Below are positions 1 to 5,677 of a stretch of 15,023 nt of DNA, one piece after another. Below the pieces are notes generated by a model. That model saw only the letters and a program-made list of their open reading frames with translations, was not told where the DNA came from and made no database searches. Every line of letters starts with the position of its first letter. Positions within the stretch are counted from its first letter, which is position 1. Location: positions 1-15,023 of the forward strand of contig CAJGCV010000050.1 of the NCBI GenBank assembly GCA_904501915.1, given 5' to 3'. Origin of the DNA: an uncultured Akkermansia sp. (lineage in GTDB: Bacteria > Verrucomicrobiota > Verrucomicrobiia > Verrucomicrobiales > Akkermansiaceae). The translations under genes were made by a program, and so were the position numbers.

Positions 1-128
1 CGAAGCCCGCAATCCGAAAGGATTGCGGGCTTCATCGTTTGTGTGCGCAGCACACAAATATCGTCCATGCACAGCATGGATATCGTCCGGCATCAGCCGG
101 ATATCGTCCAGCCGCAGGCTGGATATCG
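1..128. repeat. Chain of five hairpins joined by the pentamer TATCG
   Basis: Five consecutive perfect stem-loops occur at 3-32 (13-bp stem, GAAA loop), 38-58 (9-bp stem, GCA loop), 64-80 (7-bp, ACA), 86-101 (6-bp, ATCA) and 107-123 (7-bp, GCA). They are joined by pentamers: CATCG at 33-37, then TATCG at 59-63, 81-85, 102-106 and 124-128. The window opens with CG, which would be the end of a further linker, so the chain probably continues to the left. The arm sequences differ from hairpin to hairpin while each stays perfectly paired, and the linker is nearly invariant. In the last three hairpins the arms begin TCC and end GGA, so neighbouring units could also pair across the linker. This is not a CRISPR layout and matches no repeat family I can name. 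Confidence 0.8.
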
Positions 129-164
129 TTTTCCGGAGTGCCCAGGCTTTCAAAAAAGCCATTC

Positions 165-178
165 ATAGGGAAGCAAGA
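165..178. repeat. 14-bp direct repeat, first copy
   Basis: ATAGGGAAGCAAGA occurs here and again at 276-289, and its first eight bases recur at 549-556. The second and third copies sit at or just beyond the ends of the two heptamer-linked hairpin chains. This copy follows a small 6-bp hairpin (145-160). It may mark the edge of a mobile repeat unit; no function can be assigned. Confidence 0.6.
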
Positions 179-198
179 CGTCCCACGCAGAAGAGAAT

Positions 199-281
199 TC
201 ATCTATCACCCGCTGCGCAGGTGATAGAGATAAGTTCTGCTTCGCAGAGAGAATTTCCCGCTGGCGCGGCGGGAGATAGGG
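199..281. repeat. Heptamer-linked hairpin chain, copy 1
   Basis: Three stem-loops are joined by seven-base linkers. The first is 202-228 (12 positions per arm, one C/A mismatch, TGC loop), then linker GATAAGT (229-235), hairpin 236-248 (5-bp stem, TTC loop), linker GAGAATT (249-255), and hairpin 256-274 (TCCCGC paired with GCGGGA). Bases 199-268 are identical to 426-495. The third hairpin has three extra bases in its loop compared with the other copy. The chain ends in GATAGGG, running into the 14-bp repeat at 276-289. Confidence 0.75.
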
Positions 282-302
282 AAGCAAGAGGAGTGTAACC
301 GG

Positions 303-423
303 ATGAAAACGCGCCAGATGGCGCGAGTGAAAGCGCAAACGTGCGTTTACGCATGATGAATGAAAACACGCCTTATGGCGTGTGAGTGGGATACCCTGCG
401 AGCCTTACGGCCCGCAGCAGGGT
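303..423. repeat. Hairpin chain with GTGAAA-like linkers
   Basis: Four stem-loops with four-base loops occur at 310-325 (CGCGCC/GGCGCG, loop AGAT), 333-352 (8 positions per arm with one C/A mismatch, loop GTGC), 366-383 (7-bp, loop TTAT) and 393-423 (compound stem with an internal mismatch and a bulge). The joining stretches are related but less uniform: ATGAAAA before the first, AGTGAAA, a longer piece ending ATGAAA, and GAGTGGGAT. The chain sits between the two copies of the heptamer-linked array. I know of no family that it matches. Confidence 0.6.
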
Positions 424-425
424 AA

Positions 426-540
426 TCATCTATCACCCGCTGCGCAGGTGATAGAGATAAGTTCTGCTTCGCAGAGAGAATTTCCCGCTGGCGCGGGAGA
501 TAATTTCGCAGCATGGCTGCGAGAGAATTTCGCCTGCGGC
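426..540. repeat. Heptamer-linked hairpin chain, copy 2 (extended)
   Basis: This repeats the 70 bp at 199-268 exactly and then continues further than copy 1. Hairpins lie at 429-455, 463-475, 483-498 (6-bp stem, TGGC loop), 506-522 (7-bp stem, ATG loop) and an imperfect one at 530-540. The linkers are GATAAGT (456-462), GAGAATT (476-482), GATAATT (499-505) and GAGAATT (523-529), all fitting GA[TG]AA[GT]T. As in the 1-128 chain, the arms vary in a compensating way while the linkers stay constant. Confidence 0.75.
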
Positions 541-556
541 AAGATGGAATAGGGAA

Positions 557-670
557 CCGGAGGAAGAAGCAGAAGAGGAAAGTGGTGAAGAAGAGGAGGA
601 AAACGAGAGCTCTGGCAGGTTGAAAGAATCTCTGAACAAGAAGTGGAAGACTTTGCGTATAGGTGAATAG
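557..670 (+). pseudogene. Possible 3' remnant of a disrupted gene with an acidic tail
   Basis: One frame reads a Glu-rich stretch (PEEEAEEESGEEEEENESS) followed by a basic end (GRLKESLNKKWKTLRIGE) and a TAG stop at 668-670. A good terminator lies 20-50 bp downstream, as expected for a true gene end. The frame stays open upstream only to about 461, where it meets TAA (458-460), and that part is hairpin array without a start codon. One reading is that the array replaced or broke the 5' part of a gene. The other is that the purine-rich run simply looks like coding sequence. I do not recognise the protein. Confidence 0.3.
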
Positions 671-689
671 TTTTTGAATGGCAGATGAT

Positions 690-721
690 AAAAAACGCCA
701 CCGTCTGGTGGCGTTTTTTTT
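690..721 (-). terminator. Two-way intrinsic terminator
   Basis: A 7-bp stem (CGCCACC at 696-702, GGTGGCG at 707-713) with a GTCT loop is flanked by A-run 690-695 and T-run 714-721. On the minus strand it lies just past the kinase stop codon. On the plus strand it would end any transcript crossing the hairpin-array region. Confidence 0.85.
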
Positions 722-744
722 GCAGATTGATATCCAGGCAGGAG

Positions 745-2190
745 TCAGAGGCGGGTGGCGGCGATGTCGCGCATCCATTCTTCCACATTCTGGTAACGGC
801 GAGCCGGGAGCGGTTCGATGGAGCGGTCGATGGTGGCGAGGAGCGCCGGGTTGTAACGTTTGCAGAGTTCGGGGTCTTTGGAGAGCGGGTCTACGGTGTC
901 GTATATTTCGCGTTGCTGGCAGTTGGGCAGGCATGTGCCGGTGAGCAGGTAGTACATGGTTGCGCCAAAGGCGTAGAGGTCTGTCCACGGGCCCATGTTG
1001 CCATCGGGTGTGCTTTGCTCGGAGGGGCTGAAGCCAGGGGTTTCGACGATGCTGTCGCTGAGGTCGCCGTATGATTCGCGGGCAGCGCCGAAGTCGATGA
1101 TGACGGGGAGACCGGTGCGGGTGACGAGGATGTTGTCGGGTTTGATGTCCCGGTGAAGGATTTTACGGGAGTGGATGTAGTCGAGAGCATCGAGGAGTCG
1201 CACCATGATGCCGACGAGGGATGATTGGGGAATGGTGGTTCCCATTTCCGCATATTGGGATGCCAGTTTGGAAAGAGAGATGCCGTTGATGTATTCAACG
1301 ACGTAATATGCGGTGCGGTGTTGCTCGAAATAGGAGTATACCTTGGCGATGCTGGGATGGTCGAGCGTGGCGAGGATGCGGACTTCGCGCAGGAAGTTGT
1401 TGAATGCCCATTCAAAGCCCTTGCGGCCTGCTTCAGGGTCGTGCATGCGGACATCATGTGTGCCTTCTTCTCGGTAGCAGAGGGAGTCCGGGAAGTTTTC
1501 CTTGATAACGACTGTGCGGTTAAGCAGGGATTCCCGGGCCAGGTAGGTGACACCGAATCCGCCACTGCCGATGGTCTGGGTGACGCGGTATCCGTGCAGG
1601 AGTGTGCCGTCCGGCAGTTCCTTGGGGGCGATGTTGCATTCGAGATCTCCAGCATCAGAGTTTTCGAAGATACCGATGTTGTCGAGGATGTCAGTAAGGC
1701 TGTTTTCGCTGAAGTCGATGGGTGCGTCATCTGCTTCCACCCGGGCAGCGGCCAGAATGTCTTCCATGAAGCCGCCTACGGGACGGCTCAGCATGGGCTG
1801 GGGTATGTTTTCTGCCGGTTCCGGAGTTTGCGGAGGTGGAGGGGCTGCCGGAATGCCGGGTACAGGCGGGGCTTCCGGTATGCTGGGTGCGCTGGCGGCT
1901 TGTGGTTCAGCTTCTGGTGTTTCAGGCCGGGGCGGCGGGGGAATGACAGGCAGTTCTCTGGCGGCAGCCGCTGCCAGACCAAGCCCGCCTGGAACCGGAG
2001 GCGGTGGGATGCTGATGGGTGGGGGTGCTATTTTGAAAAATCTGTTTTCTTCCGCAGGTGCACCCGGGATGGGGGGTGGCATGAATTGCGCCGGACGATT
2101 GGGCACGGCGGGGGGAGCGCTGGGAAGCACCATGGGTGGGGGTGCTATGGGGGTGTTGTCGGTCGGGGGTGGTGGAGGCTCGGGGGTCAT
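745..2190 (-). CDS. Hanks-type Ser/Thr protein kinase with proline-rich N-terminus
   Basis: A 481-residue protein predicted to phosphorylate Ser/Thr residues of unknown targets. Residues 1-135 are a low-complexity Pro/Ala-rich region containing two IAPPP motifs, encoded by a 17-bp DNA repeat at 2015-2031 and 2132-2148. A linker leads to a complete kinase domain at about 198-481. Visible elements are the glycine loop GSGGFG (208-213), the ATP-binding Lys (K230 in VVIKE), the catalytic loop HRDIKPDN (346-353), DFG (366-368), an activation-segment PGFSPSEQ (385-392) and TDLYAFG (403-409). The chain ends directly after the kinase fold, with no membrane segment and no PASTA or other sensor domain, so it is probably cytoplasmic. 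The Pro-rich tail may recruit partners; that is inference. It is a lone gene ending at a terminator and divergent from obgE. The start is ATG with no Shine-Dalgarno. Confidence 0.93.
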   Translation of the reverse strand: MTPEPPPPPTDNTPIAPPPMVLPSAPPAVPNRPAQFMPPPIPGAPAEENRFFKIAPPPISIPPPPVPGGLGLAAAAARELPVIPPPPRPETPEAEPQAASAPSIPEAPPVPGIPAAPPPPQTPEPAENIPQPMLSRPVGGFMEDILAAARVEADDAPIDFSENSLTDILDNIGIFENSDAGDLECNIAPKELPDGTLLHGYRVTQTIGSGGFGVTYLARESLLNRTVVIKENFPDSLCYREEGTHDVRMHDPEAGRKGFEWAFNNFLREVRILATLDHPSIAKVYSYFEQHRTAYYVVEYINGISLSKLASQYAEMGTTIPQSSLVGIMVRLLDALDYIHSRKILHRDIKPDNILVTRTGLPVIIDFGAARESYGDLSDSIVETPGFSPSEQSTPDGNMGPWTDLYAFGATMYYLLTGTCLPNCQQREIYDTVDPLSKDPELCKRYNPALLATIDRSIEPLPARRYQNVEEWMRDIAATRL

Positions 2191-2201
2191 GCTGTGTTGC
2201 T

Positions 2202-2230
2202 ATTCTATCTTGCCGGGGCACTGGTGTCGA
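2202..2230 (-). promoter_or_regulatory. Candidate promoter of the kinase gene
   Basis: On the minus strand a -35-like TCGACA (2225-2230) and a -10-like TAGAAT (2202-2207) are separated by 17 bp. Each differs from the sigma-70 consensus at one base. Transcription would begin around 2195, only about 5 nt before the ATG at 2190. It does not overlap the divergent obgE promoter. Confidence 0.55.
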
Positions 2231-2261
2231 GCATAAAGGCTCGCGTTTCATTGCTTTAAGC

Positions 2262-2290
2262 TTGCCAATATGGGGAAAATAGGCTAATCT
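2262..2290 (+). promoter_or_regulatory. Candidate promoter of obgE (leaderless)
   Basis: TTGCCA (2262-2267) and TAATCT (2285-2290) are spaced by 17 bp. The -10 box ends six bases before the ATG at 2297, so the expected transcription start coincides with the start codon. This fits the absence of a Shine-Dalgarno upstream of the gene. Confidence 0.5.
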
Positions 2291-2296
2291 CTGGGC

Positions 2297-3337
2297 ATGT
2301 TCGTAGATAATATCCGAATTTTTGCCAAGGCCGGTAAGGGCGGAAACGGGCTTGCTTCGTTCCGCCGCGAGAAGTTTGTGCCTCGCGGTGGCCCTGATGG
2401 TGGCGACGGCGGTGATGGCGGTAGTGTGATTCTGGAGGTGAGCACCGGCACGAATGATTTGAGGAATTATTTTTATGATCCGAAGCTGATAGCGACGGAT
2501 GGCATGCCGGGTATGCATGCACGCAAGCATGGTAAGGATGGCCGCACGGTGATTGGCAAGGTGCCGCCAGGCACGATTGTGTACCGTAGTAACGCAGCCA
2601 CCATGCAGGAGGCTACCTGGCTTGAGCGCGAGGGCGACGGCATTGAACTGGAACAGATTGCAGATTTAACGGAGCCGGGCGAGCGTTTTGTGCTATGCCA
2701 GGGCGGCAAGGGTGGCCGCGGCAACTGGCACTTCCGTACAGCAACAGACCAGGCGCCGCTTAAGTTTGAGTATGGTACAGAGGCTGAGAGCGGGGTGTTT
2801 TTCTTTGAGCTGCGCCGCATTGCCGATGCGGGGCTTGTGGGGTACCCGAATGCGGGTAAGAGTACGCTGTTGACGGCCATTTCCAATGCCACGCCGAAGG
2901 TGGCGAGCTATCCGTTCACGACGCTGCAGCCCATCGTGGGTGTGGTGGAGTTTGAGGATTACCAGCGCTGCGTGGTAGCTGATATCCCGGGCATTATTGA
3001 GGGGGCTTCCAATAACCGCGGTCTGGGGCATGAGTTCCTGCGACACATCATGCGCTGTCATCTGCTGCTTTTTGTGGTAGACCTGACGGGGCTGGAGCAC
3101 GACCCGGTGGAGGCTATTCAGACGCTGCGCAAAGAGGTGAAGCTGTATTCGGATGAGTTGGCGGCCCGCCCCTGGGTGATTGTTGCCAACAAGATGGATG
3201 AGCCCTGTGCTGTTGAGAATCTGGAGATTCTGCGCCAGCGTTTCCCCAAGGTGGAGATTATCCCGATTTCTGCTGCTATGGGGGATGGTATACCCGCATT
3301 CAAGGAGCGTTTGCAACAGTTGCTCAAGGAGGGTTAA
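2297..3337 (+). CDS. obgE: GTPase Obg/CgtA
   Basis: A 346-residue Obg-family GTPase, known in the family to bind the large ribosomal subunit and act in 50S assembly and stress control. The N-terminal Obg fold (about 1-158) has the expected Gly-rich loops, for example GGPDGGDGGDGG (31-42). The G domain shows G1 GYPNAGKS (182-189), FTTL at G2 (207-210), G3 DIPG (229-232), G4 NKMD (298-301) and G5 SA (325-326). It stops just after the G domain and lacks the C-terminal OCT extension found in some relatives. No Shine-Dalgarno is seen, and the upstream promoter predicts a leaderless mRNA. The downstream phosphoesterase starts four bases after its stop, so the two are probably co-transcribed. Confidence 0.96.
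   Translation: MFVDNIRIFAKAGKGGNGLASFRREKFVPRGGPDGGDGGDGGSVILEVSTGTNDLRNYFYDPKLIATDGMPGMHARKHGKDGRTVIGKVPPGTIVYRSNAATMQEATWLEREGDGIELEQIADLTEPGERFVLCQGGKGGRGNWHFRTATDQAPLKFEYGTEAESGVFFFELRRIADAGLVGYPNAGKSTLLTAISNATPKVASYPFTTLQPIVGVVEFEDYQRCVVADIPGIIEGASNNRGLGHEFLRHIMRCHLLLFVVDLTGLEHDPVEAIQTLRKEVKLYSDELAARPWVIVANKMDEPCAVENLEILRQRFPKVEIIPISAAMGDGIPAFKERLQQLLKEG
3326..3332 (+). promoter_or_regulatory. Strong Shine-Dalgarno deciding the GTG start
   Basis: AAGGAGG sits 9 nt before the GTG at 3342. It is the only textbook ribosome-binding site in the window and lies within the last codons of obgE. It supports the short form of the metallophosphoesterase. Confidence 0.75.
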
Positions 3338-3341
3338 GCGC

Positions 3342-4097
3342 GTGCTGGTAGCTGTTCTTTCCGATATTCACGCAAATCTGGAAGCCTTGCAGGCTGTGTT
3401 GGAGGATATGGACTCCCGCGGTGCTGAGGGGATTCTGGGGCTGGGTGATTACATTGGTTTCAACGGCAACCCGGCAGAGTGTCTGGCGCTGGTGCAACCC
3501 CGGTTGCTGGCAGCCGTGCAGGGGAATCATGAGGCTGCGCTGGTGGATCGCGCGGTGTTTGGTGTGCCCCTGTACATGGAAATGATGGATCGCACGCAGG
3601 ATATGCTCACCCCGGAGCAGGTGCGCTGGCTGCGGCGGTTGCCGCACCACACGGCATGGCAGGAATGCATGCTGGGGCACGCCACGCCGGAGGCGCCGAA
3701 GCGCTGGGGCCGCATTGCGAATGTGAATGAGGCACGCAAGGTGTTTGCTTCGGTGAAGAATCGCATTTCGTTCTACGGGCATACGCACCGGGCGTCGATT
3801 TTCCGGCTCTTTAAGGGGCAGGTGGAGAAGCTTGAAATCAACTATGACAGCCGGGGAGATTTTGCGCTGCATATGCCCAGTAGCTGTCGTTTCCTGATTA
3901 ACCCCGGCTCGGTGGGGCAGCCGCGCGATATGGATTGGCGGGCTGCATATGCCTTGTATTGTCCGGAGACCTCCACTTTGCATCTGCGCCGGGTGGCGTA
4001 TGATGTGCAGGAGGCTGGTAACAAGATAGCACGCACCGGTTTACCGGCTTCGTTTGCCGAGGCGTTGCAGCGCGGCAGTTCTCCTACGGGGGATTGA
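3342..4097 (+). CDS. Metallophosphoesterase (YfcE-like / COG0639 type)
   Basis: A 251-residue calcineurin-like phosphoesterase expected to use two metal ions to hydrolyse phosphoester bonds; the substrate cannot be told from sequence. Metal-ligand motifs are all present: DIH (8-10), GD (35-36), GNHE (61-64), a His at 113 in LGHATPE, and GHTH (146-149). NPGSVGQPRD (187-196) is a typical family signature. I chose GTG at 3342 because the phosphoesterase fold begins at once (LVAVLSDIH) and a strong AAGGAGG lies at 3326-3332, 9 nt upstream. The earlier ATG at 3180 would lie inside obgE. That Shine-Dalgarno is embedded in the last codons of obgE, which suggests translation coupled to obgE. Small soluble protein with no signal peptide. 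Confidence 0.9.
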   Translation: MLVAVLSDIHANLEALQAVLEDMDSRGAEGILGLGDYIGFNGNPAECLALVQPRLLAAVQGNHEAALVDRAVFGVPLYMEMMDRTQDMLTPEQVRWLRRLPHHTAWQECMLGHATPEAPKRWGRIANVNEARKVFASVKNRISFYGHTHRASIFRLFKGQVEKLEINYDSRGDFALHMPSSCRFLINPGSVGQPRDMDWRAAYALYCPETSTLHLRRVAYDVQEAGNKIARTGLPASFAEALQRGSSPTGD

Positions 4098-4110
4098 TTT
4101 CAACAAAATT

Positions 4111-4123
4111 ACCGTTAAACGGT
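4111..4123 (+). promoter_or_regulatory. Perfect 13-bp palindrome before cysK (possible operator)
   Basis: ACCGTTAAACGGT has 6-bp arms around a central A and lies 10 bp before the cysK ATG, in the 36-bp gap after the phosphoesterase gene. It is too short and lacks the T-run of a terminator. Size and position fit a repressor-binding site, but no regulator is known and no convincing -35/-10 pair is visible around it. Confidence 0.3.
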
Positions 4124-4133
4124 CATAAGCGAT

Positions 4134-5060
4134 ATGAAGATTTACCGTTCTGTAACAGAGTTGGTGGGGCATACCCCGCTGCTGGAGGTGGCAAACTACA
4201 GCCACGCACATGGTTTGCAGGCACGCCTGCTCCTGAAGTTGGAGATGCAGAATCCGGCGGGGTCGGTCAAGGACCGCGTGGCTATGCATATCATAGCTGA
4301 AGCGGAGACCGCGGGGCGTTTGCAGCCCGGGGGCACCATTGTGGAGCCGACGAGCGGTAATACCGGCATCGGATTGGCAGCCATAGGGTGCGCCCGTGGT
4401 TACCGGGTGATTCTCACCATGCCGGATACCATGAGTGTGGAGCGCCGCAATCTCGTGAAAGCCTACGGTGCAGAGGTGGTGCTGACCCCCGGTGCTCTGG
4501 GTATGCAGGGGGCTGTGGAGAAGGCAGAGGAACTGGCGGCGTCAATTCCCGGTGCCATTGTGGCGGGGCAGTTCTGTAACCCTGCGAATCCTGCTGCGCA
4601 TTATGCGACCACGGGGCCTGAAATCTGGACCGATTGTGATGGCCTGGTGGATGCTCTGGTAGCAGGTGTGGGTACAGGGGGTACGATAACCGGCACGGGG
4701 CGGTATCTGAAAGAGCAGAATCCGGCCATCCGAGTGGTGGCGGTGCAGCCGGCGGCTTCGCCCCTGCTGACGGGTGGGGCGGCTGGCCCTCATGCGATTC
4801 AGGGCATAGGTGCTAATTTTATTCCCGAAGCGTTGGATGCCAGTGTGTACGATGATGTTATCTCTGTAGATAATGACGCGCCGCTGGAGGCGGCCCGAGA
4901 ACTGGGGCGCCTGGAGGGTGTGCTGGTGGGTATTTCTGCCGGGGCTGCATTGTGGGCTGCCACGCAGCTGGCGCAGCGCCCGGAGTGGACAGGCAAGACC
5001 ATTGTGGCTATTATGCCCGATGGTGCAGACCGCTACTATTCAACTAAGCTTTTTGTATGA
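4134..5060 (+). CDS. cysK: Cysteine synthase (O-acetylserine sulfhydrylase)
   Basis: A 308-residue fold-type II PLP enzyme that makes cysteine from O-acetylserine and sulfide in the cytoplasm. The PLP Lys is K46 in GSVKDR, the substrate loop is PTSGNTG (72-78), and the phosphate-binding loop is GTGGTITG (180-187). S268 in GISAGA corresponds to the Ser that contacts the pyridine ring in the GISSGA motif. The length is that of CysK without the CBS domains of cystathionine beta-synthase. The start has no Shine-Dalgarno. Its stop overlaps the thiE start (ATGA), so it is translationally linked to the thiamine genes. CysK and CysM are hard to separate by eye; CysK is favoured by length and motif spacing. 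Confidence 0.92.
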   Translation: MKIYRSVTELVGHTPLLEVANYSHAHGLQARLLLKLEMQNPAGSVKDRVAMHIIAEAETAGRLQPGGTIVEPTSGNTGIGLAAIGCARGYRVILTMPDTMSVERRNLVKAYGAEVVLTPGALGMQGAVEKAEELAASIPGAIVAGQFCNPANPAAHYATTGPEIWTDCDGLVDALVAGVGTGGTITGTGRYLKEQNPAIRVVAVQPAASPLLTGGAAGPHAIQGIGANFIPEALDASVYDDVISVDNDAPLEAARELGRLEGVLVGISAGAALWAATQLAQRPEWTGKTIVAIMPDGADRYYSTKLFV

Positions 5061-5677
5061 GCAAACCATTTGACCTGAACCTGTACCTGGTGACAGATGC
5101 ACCGGAGCGCTGCCGTTATGGATTGCTGGAAACCGTGCGCCGTGCGGTGGCGGGTGGTGTGCGCATTGTGCAGTACCGGCGTGATTTAGATGACCACGCT
5201 GCTGTGCTGGCAGAGGTGCTGCCGCTGCGCGATTTTCTGCGCGGGGCAGGGGTGCCGCTCATCATCAATAATGATGTGGCGCTGGCTGTGGAAATCGGGG
5301 CAGACGGCATCCACATCGGCCAGGGCGATATGCCGGTTGCCGAGGCGCGAGCCATGATTGGCCCGGATATGATTCTGGGGCTTACCGTGGCGAATGATGC
5401 AGAAATGGATGGCGTGAACCCCGATTTGGTGGATTACGTGGGCTGCGGCCCGGTGTTCCCGACTATTTCGAAGGATGATGCCCCACCTGCGCTGGGCGTG
5501 GAAAAGTGGGGCGAGCTGGCTGCGCGCTGCCCCGTGCCCATCTGCGCGATTGGCGGGCTGGACGTGGAACGCTCCCGGGCGGTGCGCGCCACCGGGCATT
5601 GTGATGGCATTGCTGTGGTATCCGCCATCTGCGCGGCAGAGAATCCTGAACAGGCAGCCCGTGCGTTTTTATCATGA
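5057..5677 (+). CDS. thiE: Thiamine-phosphate synthase
   Basis: A 206-residue TIM-barrel enzyme joining hydroxymethylpyrimidine pyrophosphate with thiazole phosphate to give thiamine phosphate. Family motifs: VQYR (38-41), INND (70-73), DGIHIGQGD (83-91), GPVFPT with K139 following (131-139), IGG (165-167), and VVSAI near the C-terminus. Most ThiE proteins read QxRxK at the first motif; here the fifth position is Asp (D43), so a usually conserved pyrophosphate-contacting Lys seems to be missing. The rest of the fold looks intact. The gene overlaps both neighbours by 4 bp (cysK upstream, thiM downstream), so the three form one operon. Confidence 0.9.
   Translation: MSKPFDLNLYLVTDAPERCRYGLLETVRRAVAGGVRIVQYRRDLDDHAAVLAEVLPLRDFLRGAGVPLIINNDVALAVEIGADGIHIGQGDMPVAEARAMIGPDMILGLTVANDAEMDGVNPDLVDYVGCGPVFPTISKDDAPPALGVEKWGELAARCPVPICAIGGLDVERSRAVRATGHCDGIAVVSAICAAENPEQAARAFLS

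Larger units (their letters stand above)
1..744. other. Gene-free region occupied by hairpin arrays
   Basis: No intact gene is visible in this stretch. The frames open here run through inverted repeats on both strands and give no recognisable protein. The region holds three styles of tandem hairpin chain (1-128, 199-281 with 426-540, and 303-423), a 14-bp direct repeat, a possible remnant of a coding frame (557-670) and a two-way terminator (690-721). It may be the long 3' untranslated part of a plus-strand transcript entering from the left, because the only good terminator for that direction is the one at 690-721. That last point is inference. Confidence 0.7.

Noticed and set aside
3..37. 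Intrinsic terminator at the first hairpin
   Set aside because: The stem is strong, but it is followed by CATCG and only a short T stretch, and its place in the linker rhythm makes it the first unit of the hairpin chain.
1..128. CRISPR array
   Set aside because: The constant parts are only five bases and the variable parts are themselves inverted repeats. There are no 25-40 bp direct repeats with unique spacers, and no cas genes.
2108..2188. G-quadruplex in the G-rich plus strand over the kinase 5' end
   Set aside because: There are several runs of three to six G, but the loops between four usable runs exceed seven bases in the groupings I tried, and the runs are explained by proline codons of the opposite-strand gene.
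1225..2259. 344-residue plus-strand open frame opposite the kinase gene
   Set aside because: It lies antisense to a kinase with all catalytic motifs, has Gly/Trp-rich low-complexity sequence and no recognisable domain; such frames are common in G+C-rich DNA.
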